Source of the DNA: CAZRZN01 sp964604565
GTDB lineage: Bacteria > Pseudomonadota > Alphaproteobacteria > Rhodobacterales > Rhodobacteraceae
Direction of reading: 5' to 3'
Length of the DNA: 20,247 nucleotides
Assembly: GCA_964604565.1 (NCBI GenBank)
Contig: CAZRZN010000053.1
Coordinates: 1-20,247, forward strand
The notes under the pieces were generated by a model, which did no database searches, was not told where the DNA came from, and saw nothing but the letters and a program-made list of their open reading frames with translations. Shown one piece after another: positions 1-7,929 of this stretch. Both the position numbers and the translations under genes were made by a program. Numbering within the stretch: the first letter of the stretch is position 1; each line of letters begins with the position of its first letter.

Positions 1-6
1 GACCTG

Positions 7-39
7 GCCCCGTTTGCCCCGTGCAAACGGGGCATTTTT
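7..39 (+). terminator. Rho-independent terminator of an upstream gene outside the window
   Basis: A perfect 11-bp stem (GCCCCGTTTGC at 7-17 pairing with GCAAACGGGGC at 23-33) closes a 5-nt loop and is followed by five T residues at 35-39. This is a textbook intrinsic terminator for a plus-strand gene ending before position 1. It separates that gene from the cupin gene at 133. Confidence 0.85.
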
Positions 40-132
40 CTCCTTCGACACTGAGTTGTTCGGCTTACATATCAAAGAAGCGGACAGGCCGCCCCGCCTG
101 GGCGGTCGAACCTTCGGGCAAGGAGAGATGAC

Positions 133-810
133 ATGGAACTGAACGCTGACTTCTCGCAGCGGGTCGTGATACGACCTGAGGACTACACTTGGCGCGCCTC
201 GCCAGCGAGTGGCGTGGACCGGATGATGCTTGACCGGATCGGCGACGAGGTTGCGCGCGCAACCACAATCGTTCGCTTCGCTCCGAACAGCGCCTTCGAT
301 CCACATACGCACGGCGGTGGAGAGGAATTTCTCGTTCTGGAGGGTGTGTTTTCAGATGAGCACGGCGATTATCCGGCTGGAACCTATGTGCGCAATCCGA
401 TCGGCACCGCCCATAAGCCGCATATCGGAGTGGAGGGCGCGACAATTCTGGTCAAGCTATGCCAGTTCGATCCAGACGACACGGAGCAGAAGGCCATCGC
501 GATGCGGGATCTCACCTTCTTGCCCGTGGCGGAGGGTTTGAGCGAGGCCCTGTTGCATGAGGTGCCCGGGGAACGCGTGCGATTGGTGCGCTTTGAGCGC
601 GGCGCCGTCTTGGGCCCCGACAAGCACAGCGGCGGCGAAGAGATCTATGTGATCGAGGGCACCCTTCAGGACGAACGCGGCAGTTATCCGGCCGGCACCT
701 GGATCCGAAATCCAGATCTCTCGGAACATGGGCCGTTTTCGGACCTGGGCTGCCTGCTCTACATCAAGTCGGGACATTTGCGTCCGGTGTCTCGGGCATT
801 GGCGGGGTAA
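133..810 (+). CDS. Double-cupin protein of the ChrR sensor-cupin type
   Basis: A 225-residue protein made of two cupin repeats (about residues 40-110 and 148-215). Repeat 1 has H58, H60, E64 and H94. This is the H-x-H-x3-E-x29-H spacing of the zinc ligands in the C-terminal cupin of the anti-sigma factor ChrR. Repeat 2 has the same spacing, but the first histidine is aspartate: D163, H165, E169, H199. The repeats also share the blocks GGEE, YPAGT and RNP, so they come from an internal duplication. The N-terminal zinc-binding anti-sigma domain of ChrR is absent, and no ECF sigma gene lies next to it in view. The ATG at 133 follows a strong AAGGAGAG ribosome site at about 119-126. It is probably a cytoplasmic metal-binding protein; its substrate or signal is unknown. 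The family assignment is firm, the role is not. Confidence 0.85.
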   Translation: MELNADFSQRVVIRPEDYTWRASPASGVDRMMLDRIGDEVARATTIVRFAPNSAFDPHTHGGGEEFLVLEGVFSDEHGDYPAGTYVRNPIGTAHKPHIGVEGATILVKLCQFDPDDTEQKAIAMRDLTFLPVAEGLSEALLHEVPGERVRLVRFERGAVLGPDKHSGGEEIYVIEGTLQDERGSYPAGTWIRNPDLSEHGPFSDLGCLLYIKSGHLRPVSRALAG

Positions 811-885
811 TGCCGCTTCCCGCCGTGGGTCAGCATCGCTCAGCGGGTCTTTTCGTCGCGTGTGAAACCCCCTAAGGGTTGGGGC

Positions 886-1779
886 ATGGATATACGCGCG
901 ATCTTGATGGGCCTTGCCTTTGCGGTAATGTGGTCTTCGGCCTTCACCTCTGCGCGCATTATTGTCGCCGCGGCGCCCCCGTTGAGCGCGCTGGCCCTGA
1001 GGTTCTTGATCTCGGGGCTGATCGCTGTCGCCATCGCCCGCATGATCGGTCAAAGTTGGCAACTCACCCGCGCGCAGTGGCGTGCCACCATCATATTCGG
1101 TGTCTGCCAGAATGCATTGTATCTTGGCCTGAATTTCGTCGCCATGCAAACGGTCGAAGCCTCTCTTGCGGCGATCATCGCCTCGACGATGCCGCTATTG
1201 GTGGCCCTGTCCGGGTGGATTTTCCTTGGGGACAAGTTGCGGCCGTTGGCGCTGATCGGTCTGATTTCCGGGATCGTTGGCGTCGGTATCATCATGGGCG
1301 CGCGTTTCGGCGGCGGGTTGGACCTGTATGGTGTTGCCCTGTGCGTGATTGGCGTGGTGGCCCTGACCGTGGCGACGCTCAGCTTGCACGGCGCGACGTC
1401 AGGCGGGAATTTCATGATGGTCGTCGGTTTGCAGATGCTGGTGGGCAGCGCAGTTCTCTGGGTGGCCGGGCTATCCCTTGAAACGATCGAGATCGATTGG
1501 TCAGCGCGTCTGATCGCGGCCTTTGCCTATACCACGGTGGTCCCCGGTTTGGCGGCGACTTTTGTCTGGGTTCTGCTTGTGAACCGCATCGGCGCCGTGC
1601 GTGGCGCCACCTTTCATTTTCTCAACCCGTTCCTTGGTGTCGCCATCGCGGCCGCGTTTCTTGGAGAGACCTTGAGGCCGCTTGATCTGCTGGGTGTGGC
1701 CGTCATCGCCGCCGGGATTCTGGCTGTGCAACTGGCCAAGATCCCGCCGACACAGGCTAAAACTGTCGAGAAATCTTGA
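886..1779 (+). CDS. DMT-superfamily (EamA) transporter
   Basis: A very hydrophobic protein of 297 residues with about ten predicted membrane helices arranged as two EamA repeats, the usual build and length of drug/metabolite exporters. The opening (MDIRAILMGLAFAVMWSSAF) matches the family's first helix. The second repeat includes a block around FHFLNPFLGV and a GE pair in FLGETL, typical of EamA proteins. I chose the ATG at 886 because AAGGG lies 7-8 nt upstream; an in-frame GTG at 862 would add eight unconserved residues. The substrate cannot be read from the sequence; amino acids, metabolites or drugs are all possible in this family. The gene follows the cupin gene by 75 nt on the same strand, so co-transcription is possible but unproven. 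Confidence 0.85.
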   Translation: MDIRAILMGLAFAVMWSSAFTSARIIVAAAPPLSALALRFLISGLIAVAIARMIGQSWQLTRAQWRATIIFGVCQNALYLGLNFVAMQTVEASLAAIIASTMPLLVALSGWIFLGDKLRPLALIGLISGIVGVGIIMGARFGGGLDLYGVALCVIGVVALTVATLSLHGATSGGNFMMVVGLQMLVGSAVLWVAGLSLETIEIDWSARLIAAFAYTTVVPGLAATFVWVLLVNRIGAVRGATFHFLNPFLGVAIAAAFLGETLRPLDLLGVAVIAAGILAVQLAKIPPTQAKTVEKS

Positions 1780-1822
1780 TCCGCATCCATTTCTTGGAAA
1801 AGCTTTGTTTACGCTCGAACCG

Positions 1823-1849
1823 CTAAACACCCTCAAGGGGCGCCGGAAT
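1823..1849 (+). promoter_or_regulatory. Possible sigma-28-like promoter of the chemoreceptor gene
   Basis: CTAAA at 1823-1827 is followed after 14 nt by GCCGGAAT at 1842-1849. This resembles the flagellar sigma-28 elements TAAA and GCCGATAA, but the spacer is one base short and the -10 element matches only partly. It lies 36 nt before the chemoreceptor start codon, a sensible place for such a promoter. The call is tentative. Confidence 0.25.
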
Positions 1850-1884
1850 GACATCCGTCCGGTCGCAGGCAACGAGGGTCATAC

Positions 1885-3909
1885 ATGGGTCGATTTTCCA
1901 TACGTATTCAGGTGATGTTGCTTGCAGCGGCATTCATTTCCACCCTTCTCGTGCTGTCGGTCATTTCCTGGACGATCAAGTCCGAACTGGCCGAGAAAAT
2001 GAATCATCTGAACGAAGTCTTTCAGCAAAGCGAACTTCTGGCCGATATCACCAAGGAGACGCAGAATGCGGAACTTGCCATGGTTCTTTTCGTGGCAGGC
2101 GACGACGCCAAGATCGAGCAGATGCGCGCGGACCTCGAGAAATTGGCAGGGCATCTGGCAGAAGTGCCTGCCACATTCAGCGAGACGCAACTTGCGGATG
2201 CCCGACGCGATGGGATGGCGGAACAACTGGTCGCCATCCAGACCGAACTGATAGCTGTCGCAGCGGATGTGGATACGCTTGCAGATTTGGCCTTGTTTGA
2301 CCGAAAGGCCTTTTCCTTCAGAGAAATCCTGCCGGAGTTGGAAACAATTCGCGCGGACTTGGTTGCCATGAACGAAGAACTGGCGACCGATGTCGCCCTT
2401 CTCAAGAAATCTTCAAATGCTGTCGTCGCCTCTGCCGTCGTCAAGCAACTGCTTGGCATCGGATTTGTGGTTTCCCTGGCGCTCCTGTTGGCATTTTTCT
2501 TTGGCCGCTCTCTCTCTTTGCCAATACGGCGGGCTAGCGATGCCGTCGCCCGATTGGCAGATCAGGACTATGCCGTCGAAATTGCCGACACGGGGCGATC
2601 GGATGAAGTCGGCATGATTTCCCGCAGTCTCGAAGATCTGCGTGGAAAGCTTGAGGCTGCTGATGCTGCCGAACAACGCACCAAAGACGAAAATAGCCGA
2701 CGTGTCGATCTCTTCCAGATGTTGAGCGTTGCGATGAGCAAACTTCGCAACGGAGATCTCGGGAGTCGGATCGATGCTGATGAATGGACTGATCTTGGCG
2801 GCAGCTACATCAAGTTGTGTAGTGACTTCAACAGTTTGGCGGAGGCATTGGCCGCCCTTGTGGACTCTCTGCGGCAAAGTGCGGATACGGTGAAGGGAAA
2901 CGCCGGCGATCTGTCGACCATGTCCGAAGAAATGTCCCGGCGGTCGGAGGTCCAGGCCGCCACACTGGAGGAATCTGCTGCTGCCCTTGATGAACTGTCT
3001 GCCAGTGTGAAATCCGCAGCCGAACAGGCCCAGGAAGTGGATGGCAAGGTGGGTGAAGGGCGCCGGCAGGCCGAACAAGGGGGCGTCGTCATGGCCCGGG
3101 CATTGGAAGCGATGGGATCCATCGCCAAATCCTCGGAACAGATTTCGCAGATCATCACCGTGATCGACGATATCGCCTTTCAGACGAACCTGCTGGCGCT
3201 CAATGCGGGTGTCGAGGCGGCCCGCGCAGGGGAATCCGGGAAAGGGTTTTCGGTCGTGGCCTCTGAGGTGCGGAGCCTGGCCCAACGCGCATCGGAATCC
3301 GCCAGCGAGATCAAGGATCTGGTCATGAACAGCACGCAGCAAGTCGAAGACGGTGAGAAGCTGGTGCAGGAGACCAGTCAAACGCTGACCCGGATTGTCG
3401 AAAGCGTGAACGGTGTGTCGGATATGGTGTCGCTAATCGCCGCCTCCGCCAAAGAGCAGGCCAGCGGGGTTCAGGAAATCAACGTCGGCGTTGCAGAATT
3501 GGACAAGGTGACCCAAGAGAATGCGGCGATGGTCAGTCAAACCAATTCGGCCAGCCAACAGCTGAATCTGGAAGCATCCCGACTGTCGGAAGTCCTGTCG
3601 AAGTTCTCTTCGCAGCAAGTGGCAGTTGAGCAGAAAATAGCAAAAGCGGGGGATCTTGCGCCGGGCCGGCTCGATTTCGCCGAGAACACGGTCCCTGAAC
3701 GGAAACAGACCGGAAAAATTGCCGCGCGTCCGACACCGCAAGAGACTTGCCAACCGTCGCGTAATGAGCCTCGACATGAAAACTTGGCGCGGCAGGATCA
3801 CGAGACGCTGGTGCATGGCAGCTGGTCATCGGAAATGGACGATCCTGAACCGGTGCCCTTGGAACCAAGTGCCATCGCCATCGGCAACGGCCAATGGAAG
3901 GATTTCTAG
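1885..3909 (+). CDS. Methyl-accepting chemotaxis protein with C-terminal tethering pentapeptide
   Basis: A transmembrane chemoreceptor of 674 residues. Helix 1 is at about residues 9-31, followed by a mostly helical periplasmic sensor of about 155 residues, then helix 2 at about 187-208. A HAMP domain follows at about 208-262, a second HAMP-like stretch at about 275-325, and the long cytoplasmic coiled coil after it. The hairpin tip that contacts CheA and CheW is nearly canonical at about 430-450 (AFQTNLLALNAGVEAARAGE). After the coiled coil a flexible tail of about 90 residues ends in Q670-W-K-D-F674. This resembles the x-W-x-x-F pentapeptide that docks CheR or CheB on high-abundance receptors. 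A GAGGG ribosome site lies just upstream of the ATG. No che genes are nearby, so this is an orphan receptor locus. The ligand is unknown. Confidence 0.95.
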   Translation: MGRFSIRIQVMLLAAAFISTLLVLSVISWTIKSELAEKMNHLNEVFQQSELLADITKETQNAELAMVLFVAGDDAKIEQMRADLEKLAGHLAEVPATFSETQLADARRDGMAEQLVAIQTELIAVAADVDTLADLALFDRKAFSFREILPELETIRADLVAMNEELATDVALLKKSSNAVVASAVVKQLLGIGFVVSLALLLAFFFGRSLSLPIRRASDAVARLADQDYAVEIADTGRSDEVGMISRSLEDLRGKLEAADAAEQRTKDENSRRVDLFQMLSVAMSKLRNGDLGSRIDADEWTDLGGSYIKLCSDFNSLAEALAALVDSLRQSADTVKGNAGDLSTMSEEMSRRSEVQAATLEESAAALDELSASVKSAAEQAQEVDGKVGEGRRQAEQGGVVMARALEAMGSIAKSSEQISQIITVIDDIAFQTNLLALNAGVEAARAGESGKGFSVVASEVRSLAQRASESASEIKDLVMNSTQQVEDGEKLVQETSQTLTRIVESVNGVSDMVSLIAASAKEQASGVQEINVGVAELDKVTQENAAMVSQTNSASQQLNLEASRLSEVLSKFSSQQVAVEQKIAKAGDLAPGRLDFAENTVPERKQTGKIAARPTPQETCQPSRNEPRHENLARQDHETLVHGSWSSEMDDPEPVPLEPSAIAIGNGQWKDF

Positions 3910-3957
3910 AAGGGTCTGGCCGATGCTTTGGACATCAGCAGGATGATCACCGTTCCA

Positions 3958-5064
3958 TCACGAGCTGCCGATCTGCCCACCCGCATCCCCTACCTGACCG
4001 CGATGCAGCAGAAAATGGTCAAGCAAAACGCAAGCCATCATAGCCTCACCAACTGGCACGGCGCGGATACCCACGCAGGGGTCATGGCGCCCCTTGGTGA
4101 CGATTTCTGCGGGCTGTCCATCTACGGTAATGGTGCGGCGAGGCGTCAGGATCGACGACGTCGGCTTTACCGCGAAGCGCAACACGATTTCCTGTCCCGT
4201 TGAAATGCCCCCAAGTATTCCGCCCGCGTGGTTGGACGTGTAAACGGGGCCCTTGTCACCCATCAGGATTTCGTCGGCGTTCTGAGTGCCTGTCAAACCG
4301 GCCGCGGCCATCCCGTCGCCGATTTCGACACCCTTGACCGCGTTGATGGACATCATCGCCGCAGCCAGGTCCGTGTCGAGTTTGCCGTAGATTGGCGCGC
4401 CCAATCCGGCGGGAACACCCCGCGCCACAACCTCTATGACCGCGCCGACGCTTTCACCGGATTTGCGAAGGCCGTCGAGATAGACGGCCCAGTCTTCCGC
4501 GGCCTGCGGGTCGGGACACCAAAACGGATTCGCGTCGATCTGCGCCTCGTCGAAGCGGCTGCGTTCTGCCGCCTGCGTGCCCATTTGAACCATGTAGCCG
4601 CGCATCTCAAGCTTTGGAGCAAGGGTTGCCAGCGCCGCGCGGGCAAGACCTCCAGCCGCGACGCGGGCCGCGGTTTCACGGGCCGAGGAGCGCCCCCCAC
4701 CCCGGTAGTCACGCAGCCCGTATTTCTGAAAATAGGTTATATCGGCATGGCCCGGTCGGAATTTCTGTGCGATTTCGGAGTAATCCTTGGACCTCTGATC
4801 GGTATTCTCGATCATCAACTGCACCGGTGTTCCCGTGGTGCGGCCTTCGAAAACGCCTGACAGGATGCGCACTTCGTCGGCCTCGCGCCGCTGGGTCGTG
4901 TATTTATTCTGTCCCGGCTTGCGACGGTCCAGCCAATATTGCAGATGTGACGCATCAATCGCGATCCCCGGCGGGCAGCCGTCGATCGTTGCGCCCAAGG
5001 CTGGCCCGTGGCTTTCGCCCCAGGTGGTGACACGGAAAAGATGGCCGAACGTGTTGAGGCTCAT
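3958..5064 (-). CDS. aroC: Chorismate synthase
   Basis: Catalyses the last step of the shikimate pathway: 5-enolpyruvylshikimate-3-phosphate to chorismate, using reduced FMN, in the cytoplasm. The 368-residue product is of normal length. Family signatures seen are GESHG at residues 16-20, the GLRDYRGGGRSSARETA block at about 116-132, and the C-terminal GRHDPCVGIRAVPVGEAM block. The two conserved active-site histidines correspond to H19 and H106. The ATG at 5064 gives the family's standard opening (MSLNTFGHLFRVTTWGESHG) and has an AGGGG ribosome site. The reading frame is open for 39 more codons upstream, but those residues do not look like the family. The gene is convergent with the chemoreceptor gene (48 nt between stops) and divergent from the thiamine operon. 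It appears to be a stand-alone transcription unit. Confidence 0.97.
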   Translation of the reverse strand: MSLNTFGHLFRVTTWGESHGPALGATIDGCPPGIAIDASHLQYWLDRRKPGQNKYTTQRREADEVRILSGVFEGRTTGTPVQLMIENTDQRSKDYSEIAQKFRPGHADITYFQKYGLRDYRGGGRSSARETAARVAAGGLARAALATLAPKLEMRGYMVQMGTQAAERSRFDEAQIDANPFWCPDPQAAEDWAVYLDGLRKSGESVGAVIEVVARGVPAGLGAPIYGKLDTDLAAAMMSINAVKGVEIGDGMAAAGLTGTQNADEILMGDKGPVYTSNHAGGILGGISTGQEIVLRFAVKPTSSILTPRRTITVDGQPAEIVTKGRHDPCVGIRAVPVGEAMMACVLLDHFLLHRGQVGDAGGQIGSS

Positions 5065-5266
5065 GGGTGCGTTCCCCTTTTTCGCCGGGATACTAAGCAC
5101 CCGCGGCAATGCCAAGCCCATTCCGGTCGGTGAGGCTTGTGGCGGGTGGTTGCGACACAGACGTTCCGCATCACGGACCATGCGGGCATTTCGTCCGGAT
5201 CGTCCCTGAACGGGTCTTTCATCACCCCCTCCATGCGCCCCGGGAAAAGAAAGTCGTTGCTGTTTC

Positions 5267-5295
5267 TTGAAGTTGCATGCGGTTGCCGCTAGACC
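5267..5295 (+). promoter_or_regulatory. Candidate sigma-70-type promoter of the thiBPQ operon
   Basis: TTGAAG at 5267-5272 and TAGACC at 5290-5295 are separated by 17 nt. The -35 element is good and the -10 element weak, as is common in alphaproteobacteria. The predicted transcript start, about 5302, falls at the first base of the TPP aptamer, which is the main support. The rest of the aroC-thiB gap (about 5065-5266) shows nothing else that I recognise. Confidence 0.45.
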
Positions 5296-5302
5296 CTTGT
5301 GA

Positions 5303-5394
5303 ACCTCGGGGTGGTAGCGATCAGGCTATCTGAGATGTCCGGATGCGGACGAACCCGTTGAACCTGAACCGGTTAGCACCGGCGGAGGGAAGGT
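5303..5394 (+). promoter_or_regulatory. TPP riboswitch (THI element) controlling thiBPQ
   Basis: The aptamer that binds thiamine pyrophosphate and represses thiamine genes. P1 is ACCT (5303-5306) with AGGT (5391-5394). P2 is CGGG (5307-5310) with CCCG (5354-5357). P3 is GGTAGC with GCTATC across 5313-5329, followed by the invariant CTGAGA at 5330-5335. A GTCC/GGAC side stem lies at about 5337-5350. P4 and P5 hold the conserved TGAACCTGA (5359-5367) and CACCGGCGGAGGGAA (5377-5391) segments. All the conserved elements of the class are present. It sits directly upstream of the thiamine transporter genes, so the regulatory logic is clear: high TPP lowers uptake. A possible translational expression platform follows at 5422-5444. 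Confidence 0.95.
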
Positions 5395-5449
5395 GTGGAC
5401 CTTTCGAGGCCTTCAATCTTGCCCTCTCGCCGCAATATTGGAGGACGAC

Positions 5450-6436
5450 ATGAAAACCCTTGCCTTCTCTGTTGCAGCGGGATGTTTCAGCGCCAGCCTT
5501 GCTCTGGCACAGACGCCCGTTCTGACAGTTTACGCGCCTGACTACTTCGTTTCCGAATGGGGTCCCGGTCCCAAGATCGAAGAGCTGTTTGAGGACCGTT
5601 GCACCTGTGACCTTCAGTTCAAACCCGGCGATCTTCTGCCGCGAATCCTGTTGGAGGGGGAGCGGACCGAGGCCGATGTGGTGATCGGTCTGAATACCGA
5701 TGTCACCAAAAAGGCCCGCGACTCCGGGCTGTTTGCGGAACATGATGTAGATCTGGATCCGCTGACATTGCCCATCGAATGGACGGACCCGGTATTCCTG
5801 CCGTTCAACTATGGCCACACGGCTTTTGTCTACGACACCACCCGAATTGACAATCCGCCCGCCAGCTTTGACGCTTTGCTGTCGGCGCCGGATGATCTGC
5901 GCCTCGTGATACAGGATCCACGGTCCTCGATCTCTGGACTGGCGCTGGTCCTATGGGTGCAGGCTGTCTACGGCGACGGTGCGCAGGCCGCATGGGAGCA
6001 ACTGGCGCCCAAGATCGTGACCGTGACGCGCGGCTGGTCTGAAAGTTACGGCTTGTTCACCGAAGGTGAAGCCGACATGGTGCTGAGCTACACAACCTCG
6101 CCCGCCTATCATATCATCGCTGAAGGGGATGAGACCAAGAAAGCGGCGATCTTTCCCGAAGGGCATTACTTCATGGTCGAACTTGCGGCCAAGGTCGCGG
6201 GCAGCGATCAGCCGGAGTTGGCGGATCAATTCATGTCTTTCATTCTCAGCGAGGATTTCCAGAGCATGATCGCGACCGGAAACTGGTCAATTCCGGCCGC
6301 CTTGCCCAAATCGCAGTGGCCTGAAGGCTTTCGGATGCTGGACCTGCCGGAACAGGTCCTGTTCTTTTCCGAAGAGGAGGCGGCACGCCTTCGCGGCGAG
6401 GCCATCGAGGCATGGCGGCGCGCGCTGTCGCAGTAG
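5450..6436 (+). CDS. thiB: Thiamine ABC transporter, periplasmic binding protein
   Basis: Binds thiamine (and in studied homologues its phosphates) in the periplasm and delivers it to the ThiP channel. The 328-residue product begins with a Sec signal peptide cut after about residue 20 (ASLALA, then QTP). The mature part starts with the family's typical strand and the SEWGPGPKIEELFE segment, followed by ADVVIGLNTDVTKKARDSGLF, both characteristic of ThiB. The ATG at 5450 has a GGAGGA ribosome site at 5440-5445; an in-frame GTG at 5393 lies inside the riboswitch and is rejected. The gene is first in thiBPQ and overlaps thiP by 25 nt. The TPP riboswitch upstream fixes the substrate class and separates it from iron-binding relatives. 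Confidence 0.95.
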   Translation: MKTLAFSVAAGCFSASLALAQTPVLTVYAPDYFVSEWGPGPKIEELFEDRCTCDLQFKPGDLLPRILLEGERTEADVVIGLNTDVTKKARDSGLFAEHDVDLDPLTLPIEWTDPVFLPFNYGHTAFVYDTTRIDNPPASFDALLSAPDDLRLVIQDPRSSISGLALVLWVQAVYGDGAQAAWEQLAPKIVTVTRGWSESYGLFTEGEADMVLSYTTSPAYHIIAEGDETKKAAIFPEGHYFMVELAAKVAGSDQPELADQFMSFILSEDFQSMIATGNWSIPAALPKSQWPEGFRMLDLPEQVLFFSEEEAARLRGEAIEAWRRALSQ

Positions 6437-7929
6437 CCGCGGCGCTGGTTCTTGCGTCTCTGACGTTGGGGCCAGTGGGCGTGGTGCTGGCACGCGCGGG
6501 GGGCTTTGCCGCTTTGGGACCGGGCGACTGGCAGGCCGTCCGGTTCACCTTGTGGCAGGCGCTCCTGTCGGCCACTCTTAGCGTAACTCTGGCCCTTCCA
6601 GTGGCAAAAGCCCTGGCGCGACGCCAGTTTTTCGGGCGCGCTTTGCTGGTGACCCTGTTGGGGGCGCCTTTTATCCTGCCCGTGATCGTTGCTGTGATGG
6701 GGCTGATCGCGGTGTTCGGACAGGCAGGGCTGATCAACGGCGCTCTTGCCGCGCTGGGTCTGCCGCGTCTTGATATATATGGGTTGCATGGCGTCGTTCT
6801 GGCGCATGTCTTTTTCAACCTGCCGCTGGCGGTGCGCATGCTGCTCTCCGGCTGGCTGGCGGTTCCGGCAGAGCAATTTCGCCTTGCTGCATCATTGGGC
6901 CTTACGACACGCGCGCAGTGGCGCCTGATCGATTTGCCGCTGATTCAAAGGGTCGCCCCGGGGGCATTGACGGTGATCTTTGTCATATGCCTGACGAGTT
7001 TTGCCGTGGCGCTGACATTGGGTGGTGGACCTCGGGCCACGACGGTGGAACTGGCAATTTACCAAGCGATGCGGTTCGAGTTCGACCTGGGGCGTGCGGC
7101 TGCATTGGCGGCGATGCAGCTTGTCTTGGCATTGCTGGCCGGATTGGCTGCGTTGCGCGTGGCGGGACAAGCAGGGTTCGGCGCGGGCAGAGATCGCGTC
7201 GTGCCGCGATGGGATGGCAGTTCCGCAGCGGCACGGATCTGGGATGCTGGTTGGCTCACGCTTGCCGCGGCTTTTCTGTTGCTGCCATTGGCTGCGGTGT
7301 TGCTGCGCGGCTTGCCGGGCCTCGCTTTGATCCGTCCCGATACGCTGCAGGCGGCGGCGCACTCCCTTGCCGTCGCGCTGGTGTCGACGGCGCTTTGCCT
7401 CGCCTGGGCTTTGCCCTTGGCGACACGTCGGGGTGAGCTTCTGGCGCTGCCGGCCATCGCGATTTCACCGCTGGTCCTGGGCACAGGGCTGTTCCTCATC
7501 CTGCGGCCGCATGTCAATCCGTTCGATATGGCGTTGCCGGTCACCGCCTTGGTCAATGCCCTGATGGCTCTGCCCTTTGCGTTGCGCATTCTGCGCCCGG
7601 AGGCTGAGGCCGTGACGCGGGATTACGGGCGTTTGCGCGCGACGCTGCGCATGACACCCATGGCTTGGCTACGTCTTGTCTGGCTGCCGCGGTTGCGCAG
7701 GCCGATGGGATTTGCCGCCGGACTGACGGCGGCGCTGGCGATGGGGGACTTGGGTGTGATCGCGCTGTTCGCCGATCCGGATCGTGCGACTTTGCCGCTT
7801 CAGGTCTATCGTCTTATGGGATCCTATCAGATGGAGGCCGCCGCCGGTGCTGCCTTGCTACTTCTTGCGCTCAGCCTCGGGCTATTCTGGCTTTTCGACC
7901 GGGGGGGACGCGTGAATGCTCAGACTTGA
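6412..7929 (+). CDS. thiP: Thiamine ABC transporter, fused double permease
   Basis: The inner-membrane channel of the thiamine importer. At 505 residues it is the expected length for ThiP, which carries two permease domains of about six helices in one chain. Each half ends in a cytoplasmic loop of the type that contacts the ATPase. The first has EQFRLAASLGLTTRAQWRLIDLP (about residues 155-180). The second has the degenerate form RDYGRLRATLRMTPMAWLRLVWLP. The ATG at 6412 lies inside the end of thiB, in another frame, so translation is probably coupled. The end overlaps thiQ by 14 nt. The fused architecture and the gene order thiB-thiP-thiQ support the call over other binding-protein-dependent permeases. 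Confidence 0.93.
   Translation: MAARAVAVAAALVLASLTLGPVGVVLARAGGFAALGPGDWQAVRFTLWQALLSATLSVTLALPVAKALARRQFFGRALLVTLLGAPFILPVIVAVMGLIAVFGQAGLINGALAALGLPRLDIYGLHGVVLAHVFFNLPLAVRMLLSGWLAVPAEQFRLAASLGLTTRAQWRLIDLPLIQRVAPGALTVIFVICLTSFAVALTLGGGPRATTVELAIYQAMRFEFDLGRAAALAAMQLVLALLAGLAALRVAGQAGFGAGRDRVVPRWDGSSAAARIWDAGWLTLAAAFLLLPLAAVLLRGLPGLALIRPDTLQAAAHSLAVALVSTALCLAWALPLATRRGELLALPAIAISPLVLGTGLFLILRPHVNPFDMALPVTALVNALMALPFALRILRPEAEAVTRDYGRLRATLRMTPMAWLRLVWLPRLRRPMGFAAGLTAALAMGDLGVIALFADPDRATLPLQVYRLMGSYQMEAAAGAALLLLALSLGLFWLFDRGGRVNAQT

Noticed and set aside
865..879. AACCC/GGGTT hairpin over the exporter gene's ribosome site
   Set aside because: Only five base pairs in a GC-rich leader; likely chance.
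457..1149. Open frame of 230 codons on the minus strand across the cupin and exporter genes
   Set aside because: It is antisense to two recognisable proteins, has composition typical of a GC-rich shadow frame and no family features.
2413..3381. Open frame of 322 codons on the minus strand inside the chemoreceptor gene
   Set aside because: It is fully antisense to conserved chemoreceptor coding sequence and its translation matches no fold I recognise.
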